A stretch of 64,000 bases of DNA from Dehalobacter sp. 12DCB1 (GTDB lineage Bacteria; Bacillota; Desulfitobacteriia; Desulfitobacteriales; Syntrophobotulaceae), in contig NZ_POSF01000015.1 of assembly GCF_004343605.1 (NCBI RefSeq), positions 43,535-107,534 of the forward strand, given 5' to 3'. The number at the start of each line of letters is the position of its first letter. Position 1 is the first letter of the stretch. A model generated the notes under the pieces. That model made no database searches and was not told the DNA's origin. It was given only the letters and a program-made list of their open reading frames with translations. Position numbers and translations under genes: made by a program. This document shows, one piece after another, positions 52,581-61,112 of the stretch.

Positions 52581-54308
52581 TTACAGTATTGCAACAGAAC
52601 CCTCATAGATAACACCAGACAAGGCGTCTACTGTAATTAAAACACCTTCCTGGATCTTCTGTACAGCATCATCCGCTCCGACGATTGCCGGAATCCCATA
52701 CTCCAAAGCGACGATGGCAGTATGTGAGGTCAGTCCTCCGTGTTCAACCACAAGTGCACCGGCTTTCACTATAACCGGAAGCTGCTCTACATCTGTAAAA
52801 GGTGCTATAAAAATATCTCCTTGGCTGAATTTTTCCGGATCGCTAACTTTGCTTGCTTTCCCCGAATACGCTCTTCGTCCAATCCCGGTTCCTCTTGTCA
52901 GCACATTTCCGACGACCTGGACCTTGATTAGATTGGTCGTGCCAACTTTGCCGACCGGGACACCCGCAGTCAGCACAACAACATCGCCGGTTTGAATTAA
53001 TTTCTGATCCAATGATCTTGTGACGGCAACCGATAGCAGTTGATCCGTTCCTGTACTTTCCGGGACAATGATGGTATGAACACCCCAGCTGAGGGCCAAG
53101 CTTCTCGCTACTTCGGAATAAGGCGTTGTCGCGATGATCAGTGACTTGGGCCGGTAACGGGAAATCATCCTGGCTGTTTTCCCGGACTGGGTCGGGGTAA
53201 TGATCGCGGCCGCATTCAGATCCGTTGCTATCGTATAGCTGGCATGACCGATCGCTTCCACAATATTGCGACCTTTTTCCAACGGGGAACTGGTCTTAAA
53301 GAATATCCCTTCGGCCTTGCGCGCTATTTTATCCATCGTCTGCACTGCTTCGACCGGAAATTCGCCGGCTGCAGTCTCACCAGAGAGCATGATCGCATCT
53401 GTACCGTCTAAAATTGCATTCGCAACATCACTTGCTTCTGCTCTGGTCGGACGCGGCTGATGCGTCATCGATTCCAGCATCTGCGTCGCTACGATGACTG
53501 TTTTGCCCAAGGCATTGCATTTGCAAATAATCTCTTTTTGATAAATTGGAACTTCTTCCACCGGGATTTCCACACCAAGGTCTCCCCGGGCTACCATAAT
53601 GCCATCGGCAACTTCCAAAATACTATCGATGTTACTGATACCTTCGTGACTTTCGATCTTAGCGATAATCTTTACTGCAGCATTCGCTTCCTCGACGATT
53701 TTCCGCACTTCCAGGATATCCGAAGCCTTGCGGGCAAAGGAAGCTGCGATAAAATCAATCCCGTTACGCAAACCGAACTGAATATCGTTGATATCTTTTG
53801 ACGTGAGCGCAGGCAGACAAATACTGACACCAGGAACATTGACTCCTTTTTGGGATTTCAGCAGGCCCCCGTTCCTGACGACCGTCGTGATTTGTCCATT
53901 TGCAGCTGAGGTGACTTCCAGGTCAAGCAGCCCGTCACTCAGCAGAATATGATTTCCGGGCACAACCTGGGTCCAGAGATCCGGATAGCTCACAAAGACC
54001 CTTGCTGTAGAACCAAGGCTTTCATCCTGATCAAGAATAAATACGTTCCCTTTTTCCAGCTGAATCCCCTGCTCAGAAACCAAACCCGTACGAATTTCCG
54101 GACCTTTGGTATCCAGCAAGATTCCAAGATTAACACCGGCTTGCTCTGCAGCAGCCCTGAGGTTCGCAATGGTTTTCCCATGTTCCTCATGGCTGCCGTG
54201 AGAAAAATTCAGTCTGGCAACATTCATGCCGGACTGAATCAGCTGCCTGATCTTATCCGGATGCTCACTGGCGGGACCGATCGTACAAATGATCTTGGTT
54301 CTTCGCAT
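52581..54308 (-). CDS. pyk: Pyruvate kinase with C-terminal PEP-utiliser domain
   Basis: Converts PEP and ADP to pyruvate and ATP. The 575-residue protein has the barrel start RRTKIICTIGPAS, LDTKGPEIRTG, the active-site segment KIIAKIESHEGISNIDSIL ... DGIMVARGDLGVEI, and MLESMTHQPRPTRAEASDVANAI. After the usual C-terminal domain it adds about 95 residues with GALVVEHGGLTSHTAIVALE, the swivelling His domain of PEP-utilising enzymes, as in Bacillus Pyk. Together with gapA 260 bases upstream it forms a glycolytic pair, separated by a repeat copy. Confidence 0.96.
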   Translation of the reverse strand: MRRTKIICTIGPASEHPDKIRQLIQSGMNVARLNFSHGSHEEHGKTIANLRAAAEQAGVNLGILLDTKGPEIRTGLVSEQGIQLEKGNVFILDQDESLGSTARVFVSYPDLWTQVVPGNHILLSDGLLDLEVTSAANGQITTVVRNGGLLKSQKGVNVPGVSICLPALTSKDINDIQFGLRNGIDFIAASFARKASDILEVRKIVEEANAAVKIIAKIESHEGISNIDSILEVADGIMVARGDLGVEIPVEEVPIYQKEIICKCNALGKTVIVATQMLESMTHQPRPTRAEASDVANAILDGTDAIMLSGETAAGEFPVEAVQTMDKIARKAEGIFFKTSSPLEKGRNIVEAIGHASYTIATDLNAAAIITPTQSGKTARMISRYRPKSLIIATTPYSEVARSLALSWGVHTIIVPESTGTDQLLSVAVTRSLDQKLIQTGDVVVLTAGVPVGKVGTTNLIKVQVVGNVLTRGTGIGRRAYSGKASKVSDPEKFSQGDIFIAPFTDVEQLPVIVKAGALVVEHGGLTSHTAIVALEYGIPAIVGADDAVQKIQEGVLITVDALSGVIYEGSVAIL

Positions 54309-54402
54309 ATTTTTGCCCTCTCTCGCTGAATTTGGCTAGCACGATGTTTCCAAACTAACTACTTGAACTCCTTTACTTAAACTTCAAAGAAAACATTCAA
54401 AA

Positions 54403-54527
54403 ACTCCAGACTAGGTCTCCGTAATGGATGGCCGGTGCCAAGCGGAGCATGGATGCGAAGCGCGGCTATTTGTGCCATGGAAGGCACAATAGCCGAAAGC
54501 GGCTATCCATTATGGAGACTAGCTCAA
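54403..54527 (-). repeat. Dispersed hairpin element, copy 6
   Basis: GTCTCC-G-TAATGGAT (54415-54429) pairs with ATCCATTA-T-GGAGAC (54505-54519). The core (complement GCCGCTTTCGGCTATTGTGCC, TTCCATGGCACAAATAGCCG, CGCTTCGCATCCATGCTCCG) is close to consensus. The outer flanks ACTCCAGACTAGGTC and GACTAGCTCAAG match copy 2 (4120-4246). It separates gapA from pyk. Confidence 0.87.
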
Positions 54528-54569
54528 GATATGGCTACTTATCTAGCGAATCAATCAAGAATATAAATA

Positions 54570-55580
54570 TTAGAAGCCGCGAGCAGCCATCATCTTGATC
54601 ACATCGATAACCCTGTTGGAATAGCCGGATTCATTGTCATACCAGGCCAGGACTTTGACCATCTTATCCCCGATAACCATTGTAGACAGTCCGTCAACAA
54701 TTGAACTGGCGTTATTACCGTTATAATCGCTCGAAACAAGGGGCAATTCGTTATAGGAAAGAATTCCTTTAAGTTCACCTTCTGCAGCTTGTTTAAGTTT
54801 GGCATTAACTTCTTCCTTCGTCGTTGTTTTGCTGACATTCACAACAAAATCGACCAAAGACACATTCGGTGTCGGGACTCTTACTGCTAGACCGTTCAGC
54901 TTTCCTTTGAGTTCTGGCAAAACAAGGGCCACGGCTTTGGCCGCTCCTGTAGTTGTCGGGATCATTGACTGGAATGCAGCTCTGGCTCTGCGCCAGTCGG
55001 AATGCTCAAAGTCTAAAATTCTCTGGTCATTGGTCACGGAGTGCGTTGTTGTCATCATTCCCTGCTCGATGCCAAATTCTTTCATAATCACTTTTGCAAC
55101 AGGAGCCAGACAATTGGTGGTACAGGAAGCATTGGAAATAATATGATGTTTGGCAGGATCATATTGATCATCATTGACACCCATCACAATCGTGATATCT
55201 TCATCTTTACCGGGTGCAGAAATTACAACCTTTTTAGCCCCTGCTTTCAGGTGTTTACCAGCGCCTTCCCTGTCCACAAATCTTCCGGTTGATTCAATCA
55301 CGACATCGACGCCAAGTTCTTTCCAGGGCAGCTCTTCCGGGTTCTTTTCAGCCAAAAGTTTGATGGTGCTTCCTTTGACCTTCATCACACCATCTTCGAC
55401 GATAACATCGTAAGGCAGTGTACCGTGGGTAGAATCGTATTTCAGCAAATGCGCCAGCATATCTGCTTTGCCAAGATCATTCACTGCAACGACTTCCAAA
55501 TCCCCTGAAGATTCAAGAAAAGCTCTCATACAAAGCCTTCCGATTCTACCAAAACCATTGATTGCTACTTTTACCGCCAT
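54570..55580 (-). CDS. gapA: Glyceraldehyde-3-phosphate dehydrogenase, type I
   Basis: The 336-residue protein has [21 protein letters not shown] (NAD site), the catalytic Cys in [16 protein letters not shown], the phosphate-binding SHSVT-like region ([11 protein letters not shown]) and [14 protein letters not shown]. It runs in glycolysis; the neighbouring pyk supports that direction. ATG 55580 is chosen because GGAGG lies 9 bases before it; an ATG three codons earlier directly abuts that site. No cggR, pgk or tpi is in the window. Confidence 0.97.
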   Translation of the reverse strand: MAVKVAINGFGRIGRLCMRAFLESSGDLEVVAVNDLGKADMLAHLLKYDSTHGTLPYDVIVEDGVMKVKGSTIKLLAEKNPEELPWKELGVDVVIESTGRFVDREGAGKHLKAGAKKVVISAPGKDEDITIVMGVNDDQYDPAKHHIISNASCTTNCLAPVAKVIMKEFGIEQGMMTTTHSVTNDQRILDFEHSDWRRARAAFQSMIPTTTGAAKAVALVLPELKGKLNGLAVRVPTPNVSLVDFVVNVSKTTTKEEVNAKLKQAAEGELKGILSYNELPLVSSDYNGNNASSIVDGLSTMVIGDKMVKVLAWYDNESGYSNRVIDVIKMMAARGF

Positions 55581-55731
55581 AGTTCTCATCCTCCAAATGT
55601 TTATTTAAACATATATATTCCGTGTGAATGAACATATTCCTGCTTTAAAATGTTAATTCGCACATTTTTGTTTGGGTATTTGCATATGAATATAGCATCC
55701 CCAGAAAAAAATAAATCTTTCATTTTTCTCT

Positions 55732-56265
55732 CTAATTATGGTTGTTAATCATCAGCGTTTTTAAACGACCCTTACTTGTTATCGCTGATTTTGGAACAAC
55801 AATTTCATACAGTGTACAGTATTTATCTGCGAAGGCGACGATAAACGATTCTATGTAGCGCGGCGTTTTCACAGTTAAGGGCCACATATGTTTGATAATA
55901 ATGTCCTTTTCCACATCATTCAAAATAAAATACCTTCCGGCATTCTCCAGGGCAGCTGAAGGATGGGTAAATCCATGCAACCCCTTTTCCGGTTTCGTCG
56001 TATGCCAGTCATACAGAAAAAAGTCGTGCAGGAGTCCACCCCGCGCCGCAGACCGAAAGTCGAGCCCGAGTGTACGACAAAGAATAAAACTAGTGTAGGA
56101 CACGGAAAAGCTGTGTTCTAGACAGGTACTTTGATTATGATGAATATACTTCTCCATGACATACAGTTTTTCATTAATAATCAATTCCTGAATACAGTCC
56201 CGGTATTCTTCAAAACCACTGGAACTTGTTTTTAAGTTCGATCTTAATTTTGTTAAGCCTTTCAT
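55732..56265 (-). CDS. HD-domain phosphohydrolase-like protein
   Basis: The 177-residue protein has an HD fold: LEHSFSVSYTSFILCRTLGLD (first His), AARGGLLHDFFLYDWH (the HD pair), and a late Asp in AFADKYCTLYEI. Substrate unknown; small HD proteins of this kind act on nucleotides or are cryptic. AGGAG lies 8 bases before ATG. The start lies 56 bases inside the upstream membrane-protein gene, suggesting coupled translation with it. Confidence 0.82.
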   Translation of the reverse strand: MKGLTKLRSNLKTSSSGFEEYRDCIQELIINEKLYVMEKYIHHNQSTCLEHSFSVSYTSFILCRTLGLDFRSAARGGLLHDFFLYDWHTTKPEKGLHGFTHPSAALENAGRYFILNDVEKDIIIKHMWPLTVKTPRYIESFIVAFADKYCTLYEIVVPKSAITSKGRLKTLMINNHN

Positions 56266-56919
56266 TCAGAATGCTCCTTACATCGCGGTTAATAATACCC
56301 GCATTCAAAACCATCAAGCGTGGAAAAGCCAGGAAAAACCGTTTGTATTTCAATACATTTTCTCGATACTTGATTACCGGGATGTTGGCATAATTCAAAA
56401 TGACTTCCCTGAGGTTCAGCGCATCAACGATAGATTTTGCCGTATCCGTAAAGAAGTAGATAACAAGTGCAATGACCAGACACGCCTTGACTTCTGCCGG
56501 TATCAAGAGTACCCATGCAGAAATGACCGGATGAACATACCGGAGCAGCACAAAAGCCAGCAAACCCCAGAGTACAGAATATTCGAGACAAATATACCCC
56601 TTTAAATTGGCAGTTTTGTTGCTGTAGTCCCACCATTTGCAGTGAAATATTTTTTCCAGAAGAAACCCTGTCAGATATTCCAATTCGGTAACGAGCAGGA
56701 CAGCCATCAAAATACTGATCAGTACTGCGGATGGTGAGTTTTCAAAGACAAAATTCGCCCATTCAGAAGAAAGAAGAACTAAAACAGCGCTGAAACCATA
56801 AAGCGGGCAAAAGAATCCGGCTAAAAAGCCTCTATTGATAAATTTTCTATGGACGATCCAGGCAAATCCCGATTCCAGCATCCAGCCCAAAAAGAATAGA
56901 TTGTAAAGAACAAGAGCAT
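56210..56919 (-). pseudogene. CmpB-like (putative ABC permease family) membrane protein, frameshifted
   Basis: The family (PF06541, called ABC-transporter CmpB) is recognised by LEYLTGFLLEKIFHCKWWDYSN followed by LKGYICLEYSVLWGLL; six membrane helices fit. The in-frame part starts at a TTG at 56890 with no ribosome binding site, and the expected N-terminus is missing there. One base off, an ATG at 56919 (or GTG 56940, behind GGAGGAAAGGAGGGG) reads MLLFFTIYSF, which would continue exactly into LGWMLESGF if the A5 run at 56889-56893 had one more base. So either the gene carries a one-base deletion in a homopolymer, or the read does, or it is slippery. The HD gene overlaps its end. Confidence 0.7.
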
Positions 56920-57016
56920 ATTTATTTCACTGCTTCCCACGATCCCCCTCCTTTCCTCCTTTAAGGGCTAAGATTAATCACAATTATTTTAACAAATTTT
57001 CTAATATAAGGCCTTG

Positions 57017-57766
57017 TTATATTCCCGTGTGATTAATAAGCGAGGCCAGATAACCAGCCCCAAAGCCATTGTCAATATTGACAACGCCAATTCCTTCTGA
57101 GCAGCTGTTCAGCATGGTAAGCAAAGCGGCAAGTCCGCCGAAATTTGCGCCATAACCAACACTTGTTGGGAGCGCGATGACCGGACTGGCTGCCAGTCCA
57201 CCTACAACACTTGGCAGCACACCGTCCATTCCGGCGGCAACAATCAGCACCTTTGCCTGCTGTAGCCGCTCCGACTGGGACAATAGTCGGTGAAGACCCG
57301 CTACACCTGTATCATACATTCGTTCGACCTTATTGCCCATGGCTTCCGCTGTTACAGCTGCCTCTTCGGCAACCGGCAGATCTGAAGTACCTGCACTTAC
57401 AACTAAGATATTACCAACAGACCTTTGAACCCCTTTTCTAATCACAATCGTACGGGAGGTTTCATTGAACTCAGCCGATGGGATTTCCAGGCAGACGGCC
57501 TTATAAACTTCCCTGCTGGCTCTTGTCGCGAGTACATTCTGATCGGAAACCTCATGCAGTTTCTTGGCAATCTGAACAATCTGATCCGTCGTTTTACCCG
57601 GACAAAAGATTGCTTCCGGAAAACCTTTACGATACGCTCGATACGTATCCAAACGCGCATAGCCCATGTCACAACTGTACATCTGCTCTAGCTGCTGCAA
57701 ACCTTCATCAATTGAAATCTGACTGTCCTGAACCTGATTCAGGATTTGTTTGATTTTATCTTTCAT
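57017..57766 (-). CDS. larB: LarB, nickel-pincer cofactor biosynthesis enzyme
   Basis: LarB carboxylates and hydrolyses nicotinic acid adenine dinucleotide, the first step to the nickel-pincer nucleotide of lactate racemase and related enzymes. The 249-residue protein has MGYARLDTYRAYRKGFPEAIFCPGKT, then the PurE-like domain (ILVVSAGTSDLPVAEEAAVTAEAMG, YDTGVAGLHRL, VAAGMDGVLPSVVGGLA, PTSVGYG). No larC or larE is in the window. A 10-base gap and a shared strand suggest transcription with the M42 peptidase gene upstream. Confidence 0.93.
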   Translation of the reverse strand: MKDKIKQILNQVQDSQISIDEGLQQLEQMYSCDMGYARLDTYRAYRKGFPEAIFCPGKTTDQIVQIAKKLHEVSDQNVLATRASREVYKAVCLEIPSAEFNETSRTIVIRKGVQRSVGNILVVSAGTSDLPVAEEAAVTAEAMGNKVERMYDTGVAGLHRLLSQSERLQQAKVLIVAAGMDGVLPSVVGGLAASPVIALPTSVGYGANFGGLAALLTMLNSCSEGIGVVNIDNGFGAGYLASLINHTGI

Positions 57767-57783
57767 TTTATTCCTACTCTCTC

Positions 57784-58785
57784 TTATTCAAGTAAGGCAA
57801 GCAACAGCGATATGGCGGATCTAATATCGTTTTTGGACGCAATTTCCCCTGGCGTATGTAGATGCCGGACTGGAATAGCCAGTCCGCCGGTAGGAATTCC
57901 GCCTTTAGTCAGGTGGACCGGACCGGAATCGGTACCTCCGTTCGTAATGATTTCCCATTGATAGGGTATCTCATGCTGTTCGGCGATTTCAGCCATCCAG
58001 TTTTTAATTTGGGGAGATACGACGATCGATCTGTCCATCACTTTAATTGCAATACCTTTATTCAGAGAAGTCCGTGGAACCTCGTATTCCCTGGGCATAT
58101 CAAAACTAAACGTAGTATCGATATTCAAAGCGAGATCGGGTTCCAGTGCGTAGGCAGCTGTTTTTGCTCCGCGTGCACCGACTTCTTCCTGGGCAGTAAA
58201 CACAAAGTACAAGTCATCCCGGCTGCTGACTCTTTTCAGTACTTCCAAGGCAATAAAACAGCCTGCTCGGTTATCTAGCGCTTTGGAGATCACACAGTCT
58301 TTGGTCTCCTGATAAGTTCCGGAAAATACGGCCATATCGCCTTCCTGAACCATCGTTCTGGCCTCTTGCTCGCTGGTTACTCCAATATCAAGAAACAGCC
58401 GTTCCGGTGAATTTTCATATGACTTCTTTTTCTCTTCACGACTGACGACACCTACTGCGCCGTTTGCAAAAACAAAGCGTTGAGCGAGCAGAACATGGTC
58501 CCTTAAGCCGCCAATCGGTGCAAAGTACAGATAGCCCTGCTTATTGATATGGGTCACCATGATGCCGACTTCATCCATATGGCAGGCAATCATAATCTTC
58601 TTCCCGTGTCCTTTTTTTCTGACAATCAGATTACCCAGCGCATCCGTATAGCCGGTATCGGCATCATTTTTTGTTTGATCTAAGATCAGCGCAGCAACGT
58701 TGTGTTCTTGGCCTGAGGGACCAAAAGTTTGGGTAAGCTGCTGAAGCAAGGTGAAATCGTAAGAATCTAAATTCGTATCTGTCAT
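57784..58785 (-). CDS. M42-family aminopeptidase, copy 1
   Basis: The 333-residue protein has the M42 (TET/FrvX/YsdC) pattern: LTQTFGPSGQEHNV, the metal-binding HMDEVGIMVTHI, ALDNRAGCFIALEVL, the catalytic Glu pair in FVFTAQEEVGARGAKTAA, DTTFSFDMP and GGTDSGPVHL. It trims N-terminal residues of peptides in the cytoplasm, as a large oligomer in known members. ATG 58785 is chosen because AGGAGG lies 7 bases upstream, in agreement with family N-termini. It is the last of three consecutive M42 genes and the only one separated by a repeat element. Confidence 0.94.
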   Translation of the reverse strand: MTDTNLDSYDFTLLQQLTQTFGPSGQEHNVAALILDQTKNDADTGYTDALGNLIVRKKGHGKKIMIACHMDEVGIMVTHINKQGYLYFAPIGGLRDHVLLAQRFVFANGAVGVVSREEKKKSYENSPERLFLDIGVTSEQEARTMVQEGDMAVFSGTYQETKDCVISKALDNRAGCFIALEVLKRVSSRDDLYFVFTAQEEVGARGAKTAAYALEPDLALNIDTTFSFDMPREYEVPRTSLNKGIAIKVMDRSIVVSPQIKNWMAEIAEQHEIPYQWEIITNGGTDSGPVHLTKGGIPTGGLAIPVRHLHTPGEIASKNDIRSAISLLLALLE

Positions 58786-58849
58786 AAAGAGCCTCCTACT
58801 TCTTATCAGGGATTCCGTTAGACGTATTTTAGACGTATTTTCTCGGGTA

Positions 58850-58955
58850 AGTCTGAGGTCCACAATACCGCTTTTCGGCTCTTGTGCCATCCTTGGCACA
58901 AAGAGCCGCGCTCCGCATCCGGCTTCGCTTTTCGCGGAACTGTGGACCTCAGACT
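58850..58955 (+). repeat. Dispersed hairpin element, copy 7
   Basis: AGTCTGAGGTCCACA (58850-58864) and TGTGGACCTCAGACT (58941-58955) form a perfect 15-bp stem. The core (ATACCGCTTTTCGGCTCTTG, TGCCATCCTTGGCACAAAGA, GCCGCGCTCCGCATCCGGC, TTCGCTTTTCGCGGAAC) is a clean example of the family: inner hairpin TTGTGCC/GGCACAA with CGGCT/AGCCG below. It separates M42 copies 1 and 2. Confidence 0.9.
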
Positions 58956-58958
58956 ATG

Positions 58959-60014
58959 TTAAGAAATATTAAGATTCAAGAAATAGTGAATGTCATTTAA
59001 AATGCATTGAAGAAGCTGCACGCAGTGCTGATAGTCATTCTTTGAAATAATGGAGCTCATCGTATGGATATTCCGGCACGGTACACTAAGTGTAATCGTG
59101 GGTATGCCAATGCCTGCCTGATGGATGTTTCCTGCATCATTGGCCGCGGCAGCCCCTTGTCTGAACTGGAGCGGAATACTATTTTTTTCAGCTGCAGTGA
59201 TCACTTTTTTGACGAGTCCAGGTTGATAGATTGTCGCAGAATCTATCAACGAACAGGCCGGACCGTTTCCTAGCGTGACGATCCAGTTTTCCCGTTCGGA
59301 TTCAGTAAAATCTGCAGCGCGTGTCGCCTCAACAACCAGGGCCAGATCAGCCTGAAGATAATTGCTTACCACTTTCGATCCGCGCAGGCCAACCTCCTCC
59401 TGTACTGTAAATACGGCTGTCAGATCACAGGGATAGTCCTGTTCTAAGAGCTCCATGATTATGGCACAGCCCACCCTGTCATCAAGGGCCTTGCCTTTGT
59501 ACAGTCCTGAACCAATCTCTTCGAATATCGTAGGGAATGTGACGTAATCGCCCAGCTTCACAACGTTTTCTGCTTCTGCCTTCGAGGATGCCCCGATATC
59601 GATGTAGAGATCGTCAATATCCGGAATTTTTTTTCGTTCCTCTGTTTTCTGTAAATGAACAGCTTTTAAACCAATGACGCCCTTCAGACCGCTGTTGAAG
59701 ATGACGGTCTTTGCAATCAAAATCCCCGGTTCAATGCCTCCGACGGTCTGAAACTTCAGATAGCCCTCGGCAGTGATTTCCGTCACCATCAGGCCGATTT
59801 CATCCATGTGGGCGCAGACCAGGATTTTTGGCATTTTTACATCGGAACCTTTTTCAATCCCTTTTTTCTCGATCAGTAGATTTCCGATTTGATCTATTCT
59901 GCAGGAATTTAACTTTCCCTGAAGTCTGTATTTAAGATGCTCCAGGATAAAATCTCTTACGATCTTTTCATCACCGGATACGCCGTTAAGTTCAGATAAT
60001 TCTTTTAACAGCAT
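58959..60014 (-). CDS. M42-family aminopeptidase, copy 2
   Basis: The 351-residue protein has SELNGVSGDEKIVRDFI, CAHMDEIGLMVTEI, ALDDRVGCAIIMELL, AVFTVQEEVGLRGSKVV and the ligand Glu in VVEATRAADF. Metal and catalytic residues are all present. ATG 60014 is chosen because GGAGG(A) lies before it (MLLKELSELNGVSG); the longer frame reads into copy 3. It starts 1 base before the stop of copy 3 ends, so the two are probably translated from one mRNA. Confidence 0.94.
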   Translation of the reverse strand: MLLKELSELNGVSGDEKIVRDFILEHLKYRLQGKLNSCRIDQIGNLLIEKKGIEKGSDVKMPKILVCAHMDEIGLMVTEITAEGYLKFQTVGGIEPGILIAKTVIFNSGLKGVIGLKAVHLQKTEERKKIPDIDDLYIDIGASSKAEAENVVKLGDYVTFPTIFEEIGSGLYKGKALDDRVGCAIIMELLEQDYPCDLTAVFTVQEEVGLRGSKVVSNYLQADLALVVEATRAADFTESERENWIVTLGNGPACSLIDSATIYQPGLVKKVITAAEKNSIPLQFRQGAAAANDAGNIHQAGIGIPTITLSVPCRNIHTMSSIISKNDYQHCVQLLQCILNDIHYFLNLNIS

Positions 60015-60015
60015 G

Positions 60016-61074
60016 TTAAAGGTCCTCCAATTCTTCCGGCAACGACGCAATAAAATACGCCAGCAGCTTGCCACATTCAACAATATCCTTCAGCGAGGCC
60101 GTCTCGACGGATGTATGCATATACCGGAGGGGTATGGACACCAATCCGGTCGGTATGCCGTAACCGGCTAGCTGAATTACTCTGGCATCGGTGCCCGTCG
60201 CCCCGGGAACCGCCTGCTGCTGACAGGCAATCCTGTTCTGCTGTGCACTGTCAGATAGCCTGGCGTAGACCCAGGGATGAATATTCGGGCCGAGACTAAT
60301 CACCGGTCCTTTCGCCAGTTCGACAGTAACCTGACTTTTGGTATCCAGTGTTTGGGCATGCGTCACATCAACAGCAACTGCCAGTGACGGAAGAAGTCTC
60401 TCCGAGCTGGTAAGCCCGCCTCTTAAACCCACTTCTTCCTGAACCGTAGCAACAGCTATCACATCATGCTGATGTTTCATACCCATCAGTTCGTTCAGAC
60501 ATACCGCCAGTACCGCGACTCCAGCTCTGTCGTCAAGCGCTTTACCTGATATTCTGTCGTTGAGCAGATGCAGTGGGTACCTTTTGATGCTAGCGATATC
60601 TCCCGGTTTAACCATTGATACCGCCGTTGCATAATTAAAACCGATATCGATTACCAGGTCTTCTATATCGAGGGTCTGTTGCTTTTTACTGTCCTTGTGG
60701 GAAGATCCAAGGCAAACCACACCGCAGAGGTCTTCCTTTCCGTGTACGAGGACTTCTTGGTAAAGCAAGGTCCTCTGGTCAATTCCGCCGAGCGTGGCAA
60801 AATGTAAAAATCCTCTTACATCAATATGGGTGATCATCAACCCAATCTCGTCGATATGCGCAGCGAGCATTACGGAATGCTTTCCGCCGTGTTCGCCTTT
60901 TTTAACCGCATAAAAATTGCCGATAAAATCTGAGAAAGTGTCCATATACCATGGCGCAAAAATATCCTGAAGTGTGGTCTTTAAGCCCTGTTCATATCCA
61001 GAAACACCTGTCATTTCTGTCAACGAACAGGTTAGTTCCCGTGCGAGCTCGAAGGAATTCCTTAACACGTACAT
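60016..61074 (-). CDS. M42-family aminopeptidase, copy 3
   Basis: The 352-residue protein has LTEMTGVSGYEQGLKTTL, AAHIDEIGLMITHI (HID in place of HMD), ALDDRAGVAVLAVCL, AVATVQEEVGLRGGLTS, DVTHAQTLDT and a C-terminal GYGIPTGLVSIPLRYMHTSVE. It is the first gene of the three-peptidase run and follows the PBP gene. AAGGAAAGGAAG directly precedes ATG. The three paralogues differ along their whole length, so they are old duplicates that may cover different peptide ends. Confidence 0.94.
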   Translation of the reverse strand: MYVLRNSFELARELTCSLTEMTGVSGYEQGLKTTLQDIFAPWYMDTFSDFIGNFYAVKKGEHGGKHSVMLAAHIDEIGLMITHIDVRGFLHFATLGGIDQRTLLYQEVLVHGKEDLCGVVCLGSSHKDSKKQQTLDIEDLVIDIGFNYATAVSMVKPGDIASIKRYPLHLLNDRISGKALDDRAGVAVLAVCLNELMGMKHQHDVIAVATVQEEVGLRGGLTSSERLLPSLAVAVDVTHAQTLDTKSQVTVELAKGPVISLGPNIHPWVYARLSDSAQQNRIACQQQAVPGATGTDARVIQLAGYGIPTGLVSIPLRYMHTSVETASLKDIVECGKLLAYFIASLPEELEDL

Positions 61075-61112
61075 CTTCCTTTCCTTAGTACCCAGTTATC
61101 CCTCAATCTAAG

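Noticed and set aside
3839..58955. Reading the dispersed elements as integron attC sites or ordinary terminators
   Set aside because: No RYYYAAC/GTTRRRY core sites or integrase are seen, and the elements lack terminal T-tracts and are far longer than terminators.
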